In this document: positions 1 to 8,883 of the stretch, in pieces
Layout: each line of letters opens with the position of its first letter
How positions within the stretch are numbered: position 1 is the stretch's first letter
Assembly (NCBI RefSeq): GCF_900116445.1
Contig: NZ_FPBH01000010.1
Coordinates: 124,001 to 188,000, forward strand
Reading direction: 5' to 3'
Length of the DNA: 64,000 nucleotides
DNA from: Paraburkholderia aspalathi
GTDB lineage: Bacteria > Pseudomonadota > Gammaproteobacteria > Burkholderiales > Burkholderiaceae
The notes under the pieces: model-generated
What the model saw: the letters and a program-made list of their open reading frames with translations, nothing else
What the model was told of the DNA's origin: nothing
Databases searched by the model: none
Position numbers and translations under genes: made by a program

Positions 1-509
1 TCGGACCGAACTGCCCGGGCACGATCACGCCGGACGAACTGAAGATCGGCATCATGCCGGGTCACATCCACCGCAAGGGCCGCATCGGCGTCGTGTCGCG
101 TTCGGGCACGCTGACGTATGAAGCAGTTGGCCAATTGACGGCAATCGGCCTTGGCCAATCGTCGGCAGTCGGTATCGGCGGCGACCCGATCAACGGTCTG
201 AAGCACATCGACGTGATGAAGATGTTCAACGACGATCCGGAAACGGACGCCGTCATCATGATCGGCGAGATCGGTGGTCCGGACGAAGCGAATGCTGCTG
301 AGTGGATCAAGGACAACATGAAGAAGCCGGTGGTTGGCTTTATCGCTGGTGTTACGGCGCCTCCGGGCAAGCGCATGGGCCACGCCGGCGCGCTGATCTC
401 GGGCGGTGCGGACACGGCCGAAGCCAAGCTGGAAATCATGGACGCATGCGGTATCAAGGTCACGAAGAACCCGTCGGAAATGGCGCGTCTTCTGAAGGCG
501 ATGCTGTAA
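1..509 (+). CDS. sucD: Succinyl-CoA ligase (ADP-forming) alpha subunit, 3' part
   Basis: This is the C-terminal part of the TCA-cycle enzyme that makes succinate and ATP from succinyl-CoA. The reading frame starts at base 3 and is open at the left edge, so roughly the first 40% of the protein (family length about 290 residues) is outside the window. The visible part begins with GPNCPG and includes IMPGHIH and VVSRSGTLTYE of the ligase domain. GHAGALISGG near the end holds the histidine that is phosphorylated in this family. The beta subunit sucC is expected just upstream, outside the window. A strong terminator follows the stop codon. Confidence 0.97.
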   Translation, partial: GPNCPGTITPDELKIGIMPGHIHRKGRIGVVSRSGTLTYEAVGQLTAIGLGQSSAVGIGGDPINGLKHIDVMKMFNDDPETDAVIMIGEIGGPDEANAAEWIKDNMKKPVVGFIAGVTAPPGKRMGHAGALISGGADTAEAKLEIMDACGIKVTKNPSEMARLLKAML

Positions 510-581
510 AAACGAAATTTGCGGCTCGTACAGCGCATTTTTTGATACGCTTACGAGATCCTTTCGTAAGCGTGCGATTCT

Positions 582-617
582 AAAAAGCGGGGGAGTCTAG
601 ACTCCTCCGCTTTTTTA
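582..617 (+). terminator. Rho-independent terminator of the suc operon
   Basis: An AAAAAGCGG-type stem pairs with CCGCTTTTTT around TCTAGA, followed by a T run. Just upstream, a second perfect 10-bp stem (ACGCTTACGA, 7-base loop, TCGTAAGCGT; 547-573) lacks a T run and may protect the 3' end. The element separates sucD from the terC-like gene. Confidence 0.9.
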
Positions 618-654
618 TTGCCCGCGCGTCCGATTCCTTCTCATTCTTTCACTC

Positions 655-1359
655 ATGCTCGAGTTCTTCGCCACGCTCCATTGGGGCGCAGTCATTCAGA
701 TCATCGTCATCGACATCCTGCTGGGTGGTGATAATGCCGTCGTGATCGCGCTTGCCTGCCGCAACCTGCCGCCTGCGCAGCGTACGAAAGGCGTGCTGTG
801 GGGCACGGCCGGCGCCATCGTGCTGCGCGTCGCGCTGATTGCGTTTGCCGTGGCGCTGCTCGACGTGCCGTTGCTGAAATTCGCTGGTGGCCTGTTGCTG
901 CTGTGGATCGGCGTGCGTCTGATGGCGCCCGCGCATGATGCCCACGAGAACGTCAAGCCGGCCGACAAGCTGATGTCGGCGATCAAGACCATCATCATCG
1001 CGGATGCCGTGATGAGTCTCGACAATGTGATCGCGATTGCCGGCGCGGCCGAGGCGGCCGACCCCGAGCATCGCCTTGCGCTGGTGATTTTCGGGCTGGT
1101 GGTGAGTATTCCGCTGATCGTGTGGGGCAGTCAGCTGGTGTTGAAGCTGCTCGACCGTTTTCCGATCGTCATCACGCTCGGCGCCGCGCTTCTCGGCTGG
1201 ATTGCTGGTGGCCTGATCATCAACGATCCGGCAGGCGACCGTTGGCCGATCCTCGATACGCCGCTGGCCGAGTACGGCATGAGCATCGCCGGTGCGCTGT
1301 TCGTCGTGATCCTCGGGTATCTGCTCAAGCGCCGCAACGCGAGTCGCGCGGCGGCTTGA
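655..1359 (+). CDS. TerC family integral membrane protein
   Basis: A 234-residue multi-spanning membrane protein of the TerC/YjbE family. Members are linked to tellurite resistance and, in better-studied cases, to metal (notably manganese) export or metalation of secreted enzymes. The two family signatures are visible: GGDNAVV near residues 24-30 (Asp26, Asn27) and SLDNVIAIAG near residues 121-130 (Asp123, Asn124). The two halves look like an internal repeat, each starting with an Asp-Asn motif inside a membrane segment. The gene stands alone between two terminators. The substrate cannot be told from sequence, and no tellurite-resistance neighbours are present. Confidence 0.88.
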   Translation: MLEFFATLHWGAVIQIIVIDILLGGDNAVVIALACRNLPPAQRTKGVLWGTAGAIVLRVALIAFAVALLDVPLLKFAGGLLLLWIGVRLMAPAHDAHENVKPADKLMSAIKTIIIADAVMSLDNVIAIAGAAEAADPEHRLALVIFGLVVSIPLIVWGSQLVLKLLDRFPIVITLGAALLGWIAGGLIINDPAGDRWPILDTPLAEYGMSIAGALFVVILGYLLKRRNASRAAA

Positions 1360-1452
1360 CGCTGCTGGGCGAGCTGACCTGAACACCGCTGCTTCGGCGC
1401 AACGTTAGCCATTTGGCTGACTGTGTCGAATGCGCGCTGCTGGCTACGATTG

Positions 1453-1488
1453 AAACGCCTGTCCCCGACTCGAGGGGCAGGCGTTTTT
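1453..1488 (+). terminator. Rho-independent terminator after the terC-like gene
   Basis: The inverted repeat AAACGCCTGTCCCC / GGGGCAGGCGTTT is followed by a short T run. It lies just upstream of the pilin ribosome binding site, so the pilin transcript must start within or right after it. Confidence 0.85.
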
Positions 1489-1506
1489 CGTTTCAGGAGC
1501 CTGCCG

Positions 1507-2142
1507 ATGACCGTTACTTTGCCGTATTCCCCTTTTTCCCAGTCCACGCCTTCGTCCCGGAACGCGTTCGAACGAGCGCGCTGGACCGTGCCGCTCGCTC
1601 GTGCCTGCCGCCGCTTCGGTTCCGGCTTAGGCTTCGGCTTTACGCTGATCGAACTGATGATCGTGCTGGCAATCGTCGGCGTGATCGCGGCCTATGCGAT
1701 TCCGGCGTATCAGGACTATCTGGCCCGCAGCCGCGTTGGCGAGGGTCTCTCGCTGGCTGCCTCCGCGCGGCTTGCAGTGTCCGAAAACGCCGCCAGCGGC
1801 AATGCGTTCGGCGGTGGTTATGCGTCGCCGCCGGCCACCCGCAACGTCGAATCCGTTCACGTCGACGACGATACCGGGCAGATCACCGTCGCCTTCACGA
1901 CGCGCGTCGCGCCTGCCGGGTCGAACACGCTGACCCTGGTGCCATCGGTGCCGGACAACGCCGACGCACCCACTGCGCGAATCGCCTTGAGCAAGGGCGC
2001 GGTGCAGTCGGGGGCGGTCACCTGGGAATGTTTCGCCGGTGGCAAAACAGCCTCCTCGTTGCCTGCGCCAGGCGCCGGGCCCGCACCAGCCGACACGCCT
2101 TCCTTGCCGTCGAATCTTGCACCGCCGGAGTGCCGAGCGTAA
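1507..2142 (+). CDS. Type IV pilin (PilA-like), possible glycoprotein
   Basis: A 211-residue prepilin. The hallmark GFGFTLIELMIV starts near residue 42; prepilin peptidase should cut after Gly44, leaving Phe as residue 1 and Glu as residue 5 of the mature pilin. The hydrophobic alpha-1 segment follows (AIVGVIAAYAIPAY). Cys175 and Cys209 probably form the C-terminal disulfide loop. The loop is rich in Ser, Pro, Ala and Thr, the usual acceptor type for PglL/PilO glycosylation. The start at 1507 is chosen because CAGGAG lies 7 bases upstream; an in-frame ATG at 1423 has no such site. Even so, the leader is about 44 residues, unusually long. The downstream gene encodes a PglL-like oligosaccharyltransferase, a typical pairing. 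Confidence 0.88.
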   Translation: MTVTLPYSPFSQSTPSSRNAFERARWTVPLARACRRFGSGLGFGFTLIELMIVLAIVGVIAAYAIPAYQDYLARSRVGEGLSLAASARLAVSENAASGNAFGGGYASPPATRNVESVHVDDDTGQITVAFTTRVAPAGSNTLTLVPSVPDNADAPTARIALSKGAVQSGAVTWECFAGGKTASSLPAPGAGPAPADTPSLPSNLAPPECRA

Positions 2143-2214
2143 GCAATGGGGAGAAAGTTCGGGTGAGTTGTTATCCGAACGTAAAACACTGATTTTCGGG
2201 ATATTTCAGCCCAG

Positions 2215-2254
2215 CCGGCGCACAGCAGGAGAATTTTTTTGTATAGTGCGCCGG
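2215..2254. repeat. 9-bp inverted repeat upstream of pglL
   Basis: CCGGCGCAC (2215-2223) and GTGCGCCGG (2246-2254) face each other across 22 bases that contain AGGAGA, a run of seven T and TATAGT. It could be a regulator site or an mRNA hairpin in front of the oligosaccharyltransferase gene. Function unknown. Confidence 0.45.
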
Positions 2255-2279
2255 TTGCTGACGCCCTCCCGGTTACTCG

Positions 2280-4064
2280 ATGCCCACCCCATTTGCGCGC
2301 TACCTGTCTCTCATTCTGTTGGCTCTTGCGTTGGTGCTGCCTTATGCAGTCGCCAACCACACGTATCCGATTCCGACCTTCTACGCTGAATTCACGGCGC
2401 TCGCGCTACATCTGCTGACCGGCGCGGGCGTCGTGCTGCTGGTGTGGACGGCGAGGCCGCGCGTGACGTTTGCGTCGCCGATGGTCGCGCTGGTGCCGTT
2501 GCTGTTCGGATTGGTGCTGGTGGCGCAGTCGGTGCTGTTGCCGGTCTCGCAGCCGTCGATGAACTGGCTCGGCGGCGGTTACCTGCTCGCAGCATTCATG
2601 GCGACGCACGCGGGCTACGGTTTCACACGTGCCAAACTGAATGAGACAGCACTACGCTGGGCAGCCGGGGCACTCATCGTCGGTGGTCTGTTTGCGGTGT
2701 TTTGCCAGGTGATCCAGCTGTTTCACCTCGAGGTGCGTGTGTCGCCGCTGGTCGTCGCCTACAACGTGACCGTCGAGCGCCGGCCGTTCGGCAATATGGC
2801 GCAGGCGAACCACCTTGCCACCTATATCGCATTCGCGATGGCCGGTGCGCTGTTCCTCGTGCAGACGCGCCGCATTGCGGTCAGCATCTGGCTGCTCGTG
2901 TCGACGATTTTTGCCATTGGGCTTGCACTGACCGTGTCGCGCGGCCCCTGGTTGCAGATGGGCGTGATCGTGGTGGCGGGTTTATGGATGGCCTTCGCGC
3001 AGATGCGTAACCAGCCGCAGCTCCGCCGCAGCAATCGCGAATGGCTGATCCCGATCGGCTTGGCGGTGCTGTTCTTCGTCATCAATGCCTTGATCCGCTG
3101 GGCCAATGTGCACTATCACCTGGAGCTTGGGCAGTCGGCGGCCGAGCGTTTCAAGGACGCCGGCCAGATCGCCCCGCGCCTCGCGCTGTGGAAGTACGGC
3201 TGGACGATGTTCAAGGCGCATCCGCTGCTGGGCGTCGGCTGGGGCGAGTTTCCGAGCTACCAGTTCGAGTATGTGAAGTCGCTGGGCGGCGTCGAGATCG
3301 CCAATAACTCGCACGACATTTTCATCGACCTGCTCGCGAAGACGGGTTTGATCGGTCTTGCGATCGTTCTGTTCGGCCTGATTACGTGGCTGATTCGCGT
3401 GGTCCGCGCGCCGCAGAGCGCCGCGCGTGTGTTCGGCGTCGCGCTGATCGGCGTGCTGGTCATGCATGCGCTGGTCGAATATCCACAGCAGTACATGTTC
3501 TTCCTGCTGCCGGCGATGTTCGTGTTCGGTTTGCTCGAGACGCGGTCGCTGCGGCTCGTGCCTGGCCGCCTGTCGTTCGGCGCGTTTGCCGTGATCGTGT
3601 TCGGCGGGATCGCCGCGCTGTATCCGGTGTATCGCGACTACACGCGCGCCGAGGTGCTGTATTACGGTTCGCGGCCCGCCGAGCAGTATCGTGCTGATCC
3701 GTCGTTCCTGTTTCAGGCGTGGGGCGAGTATGGCCTTGCGACGTTGGAGCCGATGAATTCGATGAACCTGCAACACAAGCTCGATATGCACAAGCAGGCG
3801 ATCGCGCTGCTGCCGGGCGAGACTGTGCTGCGCCGGTATGCGGTGCTGCAGGCATTGAGCGGCGATACGGCGGGGGCGTTCGATACCGTCGAGCGTCTGA
3901 AGATTTTTGCCCAGGAGTTGAAGGACTGGCCGTCGCAGTTGGCCTACGTGTATGAGCTGTGCGACGAACAGAAGACGCTGACCGGCTTCAAGGCGGAACT
4001 GGTCAAGCGCTATGGCATGCCGGCGGGCGACGTCAATCAGGACGACGACAGCGAAGACGATTGA
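2280..4064 (+). CDS. pglL: PglL/PilO-type O-oligosaccharyltransferase (Wzy-C domain)
   Basis: A 594-residue inner-membrane protein that, by family, moves lipid-linked glycans in the periplasm onto Ser/Thr of pilins and other exported proteins. About ten or more hydrophobic segments fill residues 1-440. The large periplasmic Wzy-C loop carries HPLLGVGWGEF and, near residue 342, NNSHDIFIDLLAKTGLIG, which holds the conserved histidine of O-antigen ligases and PglL enzymes. A soluble C-terminal tail (about 440-594) ends in an acidic Asp/Glu stretch. The adjacent pilin with a Ser/Pro/Ala-rich loop supports protein glycosylation rather than O-antigen ligation. WaaL or Wzy are the alternatives on domain grounds alone. 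Confidence 0.85.
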   Translation: MPTPFARYLSLILLALALVLPYAVANHTYPIPTFYAEFTALALHLLTGAGVVLLVWTARPRVTFASPMVALVPLLFGLVLVAQSVLLPVSQPSMNWLGGGYLLAAFMATHAGYGFTRAKLNETALRWAAGALIVGGLFAVFCQVIQLFHLEVRVSPLVVAYNVTVERRPFGNMAQANHLATYIAFAMAGALFLVQTRRIAVSIWLLVSTIFAIGLALTVSRGPWLQMGVIVVAGLWMAFAQMRNQPQLRRSNREWLIPIGLAVLFFVINALIRWANVHYHLELGQSAAERFKDAGQIAPRLALWKYGWTMFKAHPLLGVGWGEFPSYQFEYVKSLGGVEIANNSHDIFIDLLAKTGLIGLAIVLFGLITWLIRVVRAPQSAARVFGVALIGVLVMHALVEYPQQYMFFLLPAMFVFGLLETRSLRLVPGRLSFGAFAVIVFGGIAALYPVYRDYTRAEVLYYGSRPAEQYRADPSFLFQAWGEYGLATLEPMNSMNLQHKLDMHKQAIALLPGETVLRRYAVLQALSGDTAGAFDTVERLKIFAQELKDWPSQLAYVYELCDEQKTLTGFKAELVKRYGMPAGDVNQDDDSEDD

Positions 4065-4123
4065 GCCGCGCTGTCGTTCTGTAGCTTAGTAGCAGTAAAG
4101 CGGGGCGATGACGTTGCCCGTCA

Positions 4124-4600
4124 TCAACCCGCCACCCAATCCCCCGATTTCCCGCCGTGCTTTTCCAGCACTTTCACATCGGTGATCGTCATGCCGCGAT
4201 CCACCGCCTTGCACATGTCGTACACCGTCAGCAGTCCGACCTGCACGGCGGTCAGCGCTTCCATCTCTACACCCGTGCGTCCCAGTGTTTCCACTTGCAC
4301 CGTGCAATGCACGCCGGGCAACGTTTCATCGAGCTCGAAGTCCACTTTCACGCGGGTCAGCGCGAGCGGGTGACATAGCGGGATCAGATCGGCGGTGCGC
4401 TTTGAGCCTTGAATCGCCGCGATGCGTGCGATCCCGATCACGTCGCCTTTCTTGGCGTTGCCGTCGCGGATCAGCGCGAACGTCTCAGGCAGCATGCGAA
4501 TCGAGCCGCGCGCAATCGCGATGCGCTTGGTCTCCTGCTTGCTGCCGACGTCCACCATATGCGCCTGGCCGGCCGCGTCGAAATGAGTGAGTTCAGGCAT
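4124..4600 (-). CDS. moaC: Cyclic pyranopterin monophosphate synthase MoaC
   Basis: A full-length 158-residue MoaC, which converts the MoaA product (3',8-cyclo-GTP) to cyclic pyranopterin monophosphate in molybdenum cofactor synthesis. The catalytic residues match the E. coli numbering: Lys51 in AKKGDV, His77 in LIPLCHPL, Asp128 and Lys131 in YDMCK. No other moa gene is nearby. The gene is divergent from the M48 protease gene and shares a short upstream region with it. Confidence 0.97.
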   Translation of the reverse strand: MPELTHFDAAGQAHMVDVGSKQETKRIAIARGSIRMLPETFALIRDGNAKKGDVIGIARIAAIQGSKRTADLIPLCHPLALTRVKVDFELDETLPGVHCTVQVETLGRTGVEMEALTAVQVGLLTVYDMCKAVDRGMTITDVKVLEKHGGKSGDWVAG

Positions 4601-4734
4601 GGTTGGGCTCCTTCAGAGGGCGCCTATCATAGCAGCGTGATTGGACGGGTCGAGATGATTACAATCACCGTATGCCCGCTATCTTAGTCCGAGCGGCGGG
4701 CGCCGCTTTTCGACTTCGTCATATCGACCTCGCG

Positions 4735-6468
4735 ATGCGCTCGAAACGGTTTCTTGCTGCGTTGTTGTCTGTCGCGCTCGCGGCGCCGCCGGGCGCGTAC
4801 CCGCAATCGCGCGGCGCAGCGAATGCGAACACCAACACGGGCACGACCCTCGCGCTCAACATGCAGTCCGCGGAACCGCCGTTGGAGAGCGGCCCGGTCG
4901 AAACTTTCGCCGACCCCATCGTGCCACCGGACATCGCCCAAGGCGTGTTCGGCGTCTATGGCGGCGCGCAGAGCCGCTTCTCCGGCAACTCAGGCGCGAC
5001 CACGAACTGGCGCACCCCGATCGTCACCCAGCAATTGCCTGACCTCGGCAACGGCGGCTCCGGCTCGCTGACGCCGCAAGCCGAGCGCAAGCTCGGCGAA
5101 CGCGTGATGCGCGAGTTGCGTCGCGACCCCGACTATCTCGACGACTGGCTTGTGCGCGACTATCTGAACTCGGTCGCCGCGAAACTCTCCGCGGCGGCGA
5201 ATGCGCTCTACATCGGCGGCTATCGTCCGGACTTCGAGCTGTTCGCGGTCCGCGACACGCAAATCAACGCCTTCTCGCTGCCGGGCGGTTTTATCGGCGT
5301 GAACACCGGTTTGATCGTCGCGACGCAAACCGAGTCCGAACTCGCCTCCGTGCTCGGCCACGAGATGGGGCACGTCTTGCAGCGGCACATTTCGCGGATG
5401 ATCACCACCGGCGAGCGCAGCGGCTATGCTGCGCTCGCCGGCCTGTTGTTCGGCATTCTGGCGGGCGTGCTCGCGCACAGCGGCGATCTTGGCAGCGCGA
5501 TTGCGATCGGCGGCCAGGCCTATGCGGTCGACAACCAGTTGCGTTTCTCGCGCTCCGCCGAGCATGAAGCGGACCGCGTCGGCTTTCTGCTGCTGGCCGG
5601 CGCCGGCTACGATCCCTACGCGATGACGACGTTTTTTGGGCGCCTCGATCGTGCGGCGATGAGCGACACCGGCATACCGGCTTACGCGCGCACCCACCCG
5701 CTGACTGGCGAACGGATCGCCGACATGGAAGACCGTGCACGCCGCGCGCCTTACCGGCAACCGCATCAGACCTCCGAATACGGCTTCGTGCGGGCACGGG
5801 CGCGCTTGCTGCAGGACCGCTCGCGCAGCGAATACGCGGATGAGATTTCGCGCCTGCGCTCCGAAATCGAGGACCGCACCGCGGTGAACGTCGCTGCGAA
5901 CTGGTACGGGATTGCCTACGGGCAGATGCTGCTCGAGCGTTACGACGACGCGTCGGCGTCGCTGGCTTCGTCGCGGGCAGCATTTGTCGCGGGCGAACGT
6001 GGCGAAGGCGAGCCCATGCGCAGTTCGCCGAGCCTCGACGTGCTGGCGGCCGACATCGCGCGCCGCGCCGGGCGTAATGACGAGGCGGCACGTCTCGCCG
6101 AGTTTGCGCAGAAGCGCTGGCCGCAGTCGAACGCCGCAATCGACATGCATATCCAGACCTTGCTGACCTTGAAGCGATTCGCCGACGCGCAGTCTTTGGC
6201 CCTGAAGGAAACGCGTGTGCAACCCGATCAGCCTGCCTGGTGGATGTATCTCGCGCAGGCAAGCGCGGGCAGCGGCGATGCGTTGACGCAGCATCGGGCG
6301 CTCGCCGAAAAATTCGCGCTCGAGGGGGCGTGGCCGTCGGCCATCCGGCAATTGAAGGAAGCTCGGGATCTGAAGACGATCGGCTACTACGATCTCGCGA
6401 CCGTCGACGCCCGCTTACATGAAATGGAGAGCCGCTATAAAGAGGAGCGGCTTGATGAGAAGAGTTAG
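4735..6468 (+). CDS. Secreted M48 family metalloprotease with C-terminal repeat region (BepA-like)
   Basis: A 577-residue periplasmic zinc peptidase. The start at 4735 gives a good signal peptide (MRSKRFLAALLSVALAAPPG); an in-frame upstream ATG at 4672 would add 21 residues before it. The active site HEMGH spans residues 209-213, and the third zinc ligand is probably Glu276 in AEHEAD. A glycine/alanine-rich hydrophobic stretch lies between them. The second half is alpha-helical and TPR-like, as in E. coli BepA (YfgC), which degrades or helps assemble outer-membrane proteins such as LptD. The stop codon overlaps that of the convergent gene by 4 bases (TTAG). Confidence 0.9.
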   Translation: MRSKRFLAALLSVALAAPPGAYPQSRGAANANTNTGTTLALNMQSAEPPLESGPVETFADPIVPPDIAQGVFGVYGGAQSRFSGNSGATTNWRTPIVTQQLPDLGNGGSGSLTPQAERKLGERVMRELRRDPDYLDDWLVRDYLNSVAAKLSAAANALYIGGYRPDFELFAVRDTQINAFSLPGGFIGVNTGLIVATQTESELASVLGHEMGHVLQRHISRMITTGERSGYAALAGLLFGILAGVLAHSGDLGSAIAIGGQAYAVDNQLRFSRSAEHEADRVGFLLLAGAGYDPYAMTTFFGRLDRAAMSDTGIPAYARTHPLTGERIADMEDRARRAPYRQPHQTSEYGFVRARARLLQDRSRSEYADEISRLRSEIEDRTAVNVAANWYGIAYGQMLLERYDDASASLASSRAAFVAGERGEGEPMRSSPSLDVLAADIARRAGRNDEAARLAEFAQKRWPQSNAAIDMHIQTLLTLKRFADAQSLALKETRVQPDQPAWWMYLAQASAGSGDALTQHRALAEKFALEGAWPSAIRQLKEARDLKTIGYYDLATVDARLHEMESRYKEERLDEKS

Positions 6469-7055
6469 GGGTTGCTGGCTTGCGCTATCTGAGCCGCCGG
6501 ACTTTCGACAAATCCGAACCGCCCGGCAACCTCACTTCGCTGCACGCCCTGCAAGGGCAACACAAGCCCATTGTTCCAGTGAAACGCGCCGCTCATCGAG
6601 TCATCGCCCAACGCCGCGTGGTCGGAAAAAACCTCGAGGTCGTGATCGTGCAAAACCGCGACTCTCGGCGGCGTCGAGCCGTCGACGAACAGAATCCCGC
6701 CTTCGTCGTCGACAAACACGGCCGCAGGCTCGAAAGCCCCGCCGGCCTGGTCCGTCAAGGAAAGCACGCCAGCGGCATCGGCTGACAACCTCACCACCCA
6801 CGGCGTGTAGCCCAACTCGATATACACGCGCTGCGGGCCGTTCTGGAAAAACCACTGCCCGCGCTCGTCGGCGTCGTAATTCCGGTTGATAAATCCGAGC
6901 AACGCTTCATGCCGGATCGCCGTACCTGGCGTACCGCTGGCCTGAGCGGCTTCATCCCGCATGCGCCAGTTGCCGCGCCGGTCCAACATCAACCATCCCG
7001 TGCAACTCGGCACGTTCGGCCATTTGGCCAAGGCCTGTTTGACGATGTCATCCAT
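6465..7055 (-). CDS. Uncharacterised conserved-looking protein, coupled to the YheT-like hydrolase
   Basis: A 196-residue soluble protein with no signal peptide or membrane segment. Notable segments are GWLMLDRRGNWRMRDE near the start, INRNYDADERGQWFFQNGPQ in the middle, and repeated short strands rich in aromatic residues. I recognise the style of a DUF found in Burkholderiaceae but cannot name it safely. It overlaps the upstream hydrolase gene by 8 bases (ATGGATGA), so translation is probably coupled and the two may work together. The function is unknown. Confidence 0.8.
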   Translation of the reverse strand: MDDIVKQALAKWPNVPSCTGWLMLDRRGNWRMRDEAAQASGTPGTAIRHEALLGFINRNYDADERGQWFFQNGPQRVYIELGYTPWVVRLSADAAGVLSLTDQAGGAFEPAAVFVDDEGGILFVDGSTPPRVAVLHDHDLEVFSDHAALGDDSMSGAFHWNNGLVLPLQGVQRSEVAGRFGFVESPAAQIAQASNP

Positions 7056-8190
7056 GATCGACGTACTGCTCCAGATAACCGAGCACGCGCTGCGACAACC
7101 AGTCGATGCGGCCCGGGAACGGCCCAGTCATAAAGCCCGCGTGGCCGCCATGTTCGGGTTGATCGAGTTCCACCGACGCCGACACCTCATGCTTTGCCGG
7201 TAACGCTTCAGCCGGCAGGAACGGGTCGTTGCGCGCGTTCAGCACCAGAGTCGGCACGGTGATTCCGGACAGCAACGGCCGCGTGGTCGCGCGGCTCCAG
7301 TAATCGTTGGTGTCACGAAAGCCGTGCAGCGGCGCCGTCACCACGTTGTCGAAGTCGTACATCGTGCGGCTCGCCAGCATCGCGTCGCGGTCGAACAGCC
7401 CCGGAAACTGCGTCAGCTTCTGCTCGGCTTTCTGCTTCAGCGTCTTCAGGAAACTGCGCGTGTAGATCATGCCGAAGCCCTGCGACAACGCGCGGCCGCC
7501 GGCGTGCACGTCGATCGGCGTCGAAATTGCCGCAGCGGCCGAGAGCACCGGCGACGCATCTTCGCGCCGCTCGCCGAGCCAGCGCAGCAGCACATTGCCG
7601 CCGAGCGACACGCCCGCCGCCACGATCGGCCCGCGATGCGTGGCGCGCAAACGCCGCAGGATCCAGTCGACTTCGTTGCTGTCGGCGAGATGATAGAAGC
7701 GCGGCAACCGGTTCAGCGGTCCGCTGCAACTGCGAAAGTGCGGCACCACGCCGTGCCAGCCGTACTCGCGCGCGGCCGCCATCAACGTGGTGGCGTAGTG
7801 CGACGTGGAACTGCCTTCGAGGCCGTGAAACAGCACGAACAACGGAGCGTCGTCTGCGGGAATTCTGGCGGGCGTGGCAGGGGTGAGCGCTGAGGCAGGC
7901 TTGCCGTCATGCACGACCCAATCGAGATCGATGAAATCGCCATCCGGCGTGTCCCAGCGTTCGCGCCGGAACGCGATGGCCGGGCGGCGCGCAAACAGCG
8001 CCGGGACGATGGTCTGCACATGCCGGTTCGGCAGCCAGAGCGGCGCGCGGTAGAGCAGTTCGACGGTGGCCTCGACAGCCGCCGCCGCGGCGCGTGCTGC
8101 GCCGGTAGAGGCGGATTGATCGTGCGCCGTCTCCCAATCCCCTATCGGGGATTCGTTCTGGACGGGTGACTTCCTGCGGGGCGTGCTCAT
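7048..8190 (-). CDS. YheT-like alpha/beta hydrolase
   Basis: A 380-residue hydrolase of the YheT/EMB8 (COG0429) group. The oxyanion-side motif FHGLEGSS is at residues 121-128. The nucleophile elbow GVSLGGN places Ser195. Acid and histidine candidates are in LNARNDPFLP and PEHGGHAGF. PNRHVQTIVPALF near residues 55-66 is typical of this group. The N-terminal 45 residues are low-complexity. The group is thought to contain esterases, but the substrate is unknown. It is the first gene of a two-gene minus-strand unit. Confidence 0.9.
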   Translation of the reverse strand: MSTPRRKSPVQNESPIGDWETAHDQSASTGAARAAAAAVEATVELLYRAPLWLPNRHVQTIVPALFARRPAIAFRRERWDTPDGDFIDLDWVVHDGKPASALTPATPARIPADDAPLFVLFHGLEGSSTSHYATTLMAAAREYGWHGVVPHFRSCSGPLNRLPRFYHLADSNEVDWILRRLRATHRGPIVAAGVSLGGNVLLRWLGERREDASPVLSAAAAISTPIDVHAGGRALSQGFGMIYTRSFLKTLKQKAEQKLTQFPGLFDRDAMLASRTMYDFDNVVTAPLHGFRDTNDYWSRATTRPLLSGITVPTLVLNARNDPFLPAEALPAKHEVSASVELDQPEHGGHAGFMTGPFPGRIDWLSQRVLGYLEQYVDHG

Positions 8191-8259
8191 GCCAGCGTCA
8201 AAGCAAAAAAGGTAGAACCGGCGAAACAGGCCGAACGAGCGAAATGCGCACGTCAGGCG

Positions 8260-8706
8260 TCAGTGCAACGACCCTTGGCCATGCCGCATCTTGGTCGCGA
8301 ACTGACTGGCGGCTTCGTTCGGCATCGGACTCGCGTGAATATGCGCAATTTTCCATTCGCCGCGTTCGTGGACCATCACGTATGTGGTGAACACCATCGC
8401 GGGCGCCGCCTTAGGATCGGCTGGGCGGTGTGCTTCGGCGATGGCGTAGACGACGGTGCCGAGACTGTCGTAGACGCGAATATCGAGTGGTTCAATCGAA
8501 ACGGGCGCGGTTTCAAGCTGGATTTGCAGGCCGGCGCGAATGCTGTCGAGGCCGTGCAGATGGGAGCCGTCGGCGCAGATGCAGCTGACGAATTCCTCAT
8601 CGATCCACAGGCCCATCAAGCTGTCGATATTCACCTCGGCGATGGCCTGGTAATAGGCGTTCAGCGTATCGGCGGCGGCTTCGAAGATATGGGCAAAACG
8701 TGGCAT
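8260..8706 (-). CDS. NTF2-like (SnoaL/DUF4440-type) family protein
   Basis: A 148-residue protein of the nuclear transport factor 2-like fold. The pattern is typical: an N-terminal helix (FEAAADTLNAYYQAIAEVN), a segment on size and function (IDSLMGLWIDEEFVSCICADG), then strands ending in TYVMVHERGEWKIAHIHASP. Such proteins act as small enzymes or ligand-binding units, and no catalytic residue can be assigned here. It is a separate short minus-strand gene between waaF and the YheT-like gene. Confidence 0.82.
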   Translation of the reverse strand: MPRFAHIFEAAADTLNAYYQAIAEVNIDSLMGLWIDEEFVSCICADGSHLHGLDSIRAGLQIQLETAPVSIEPLDIRVYDSLGTVVYAIAEAHRPADPKAAPAMVFTTYVMVHERGEWKIAHIHASPMPNEAASQFATKMRHGQGSLH

Positions 8707-8883
8707 GGCTCGTCAGTCTCTTGTGCGCGGCGCGCGGTTGCGGGGCAGCGGTCAGCGGGACAGTCCGGAGCACCGGACAATCGCTCCTAAGCGCGAGGAT
8801 GCCCGCGCCGCAAGGCGCGAACATGACGCGACGCGCTCAAGGCGTGCGGTGTTGCGTGCAAGTATCAGCCGAATCAGCCAGGT

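Noticed and set aside
8762..8818. Small hairpins (GTCCGG/CCGGAC and a GCAA-loop stem) in the waaF-NTF2 gap as a possible small RNA
   Set aside because: No promoter-terminator pair is visible around them; GC-rich stems are common by chance here.
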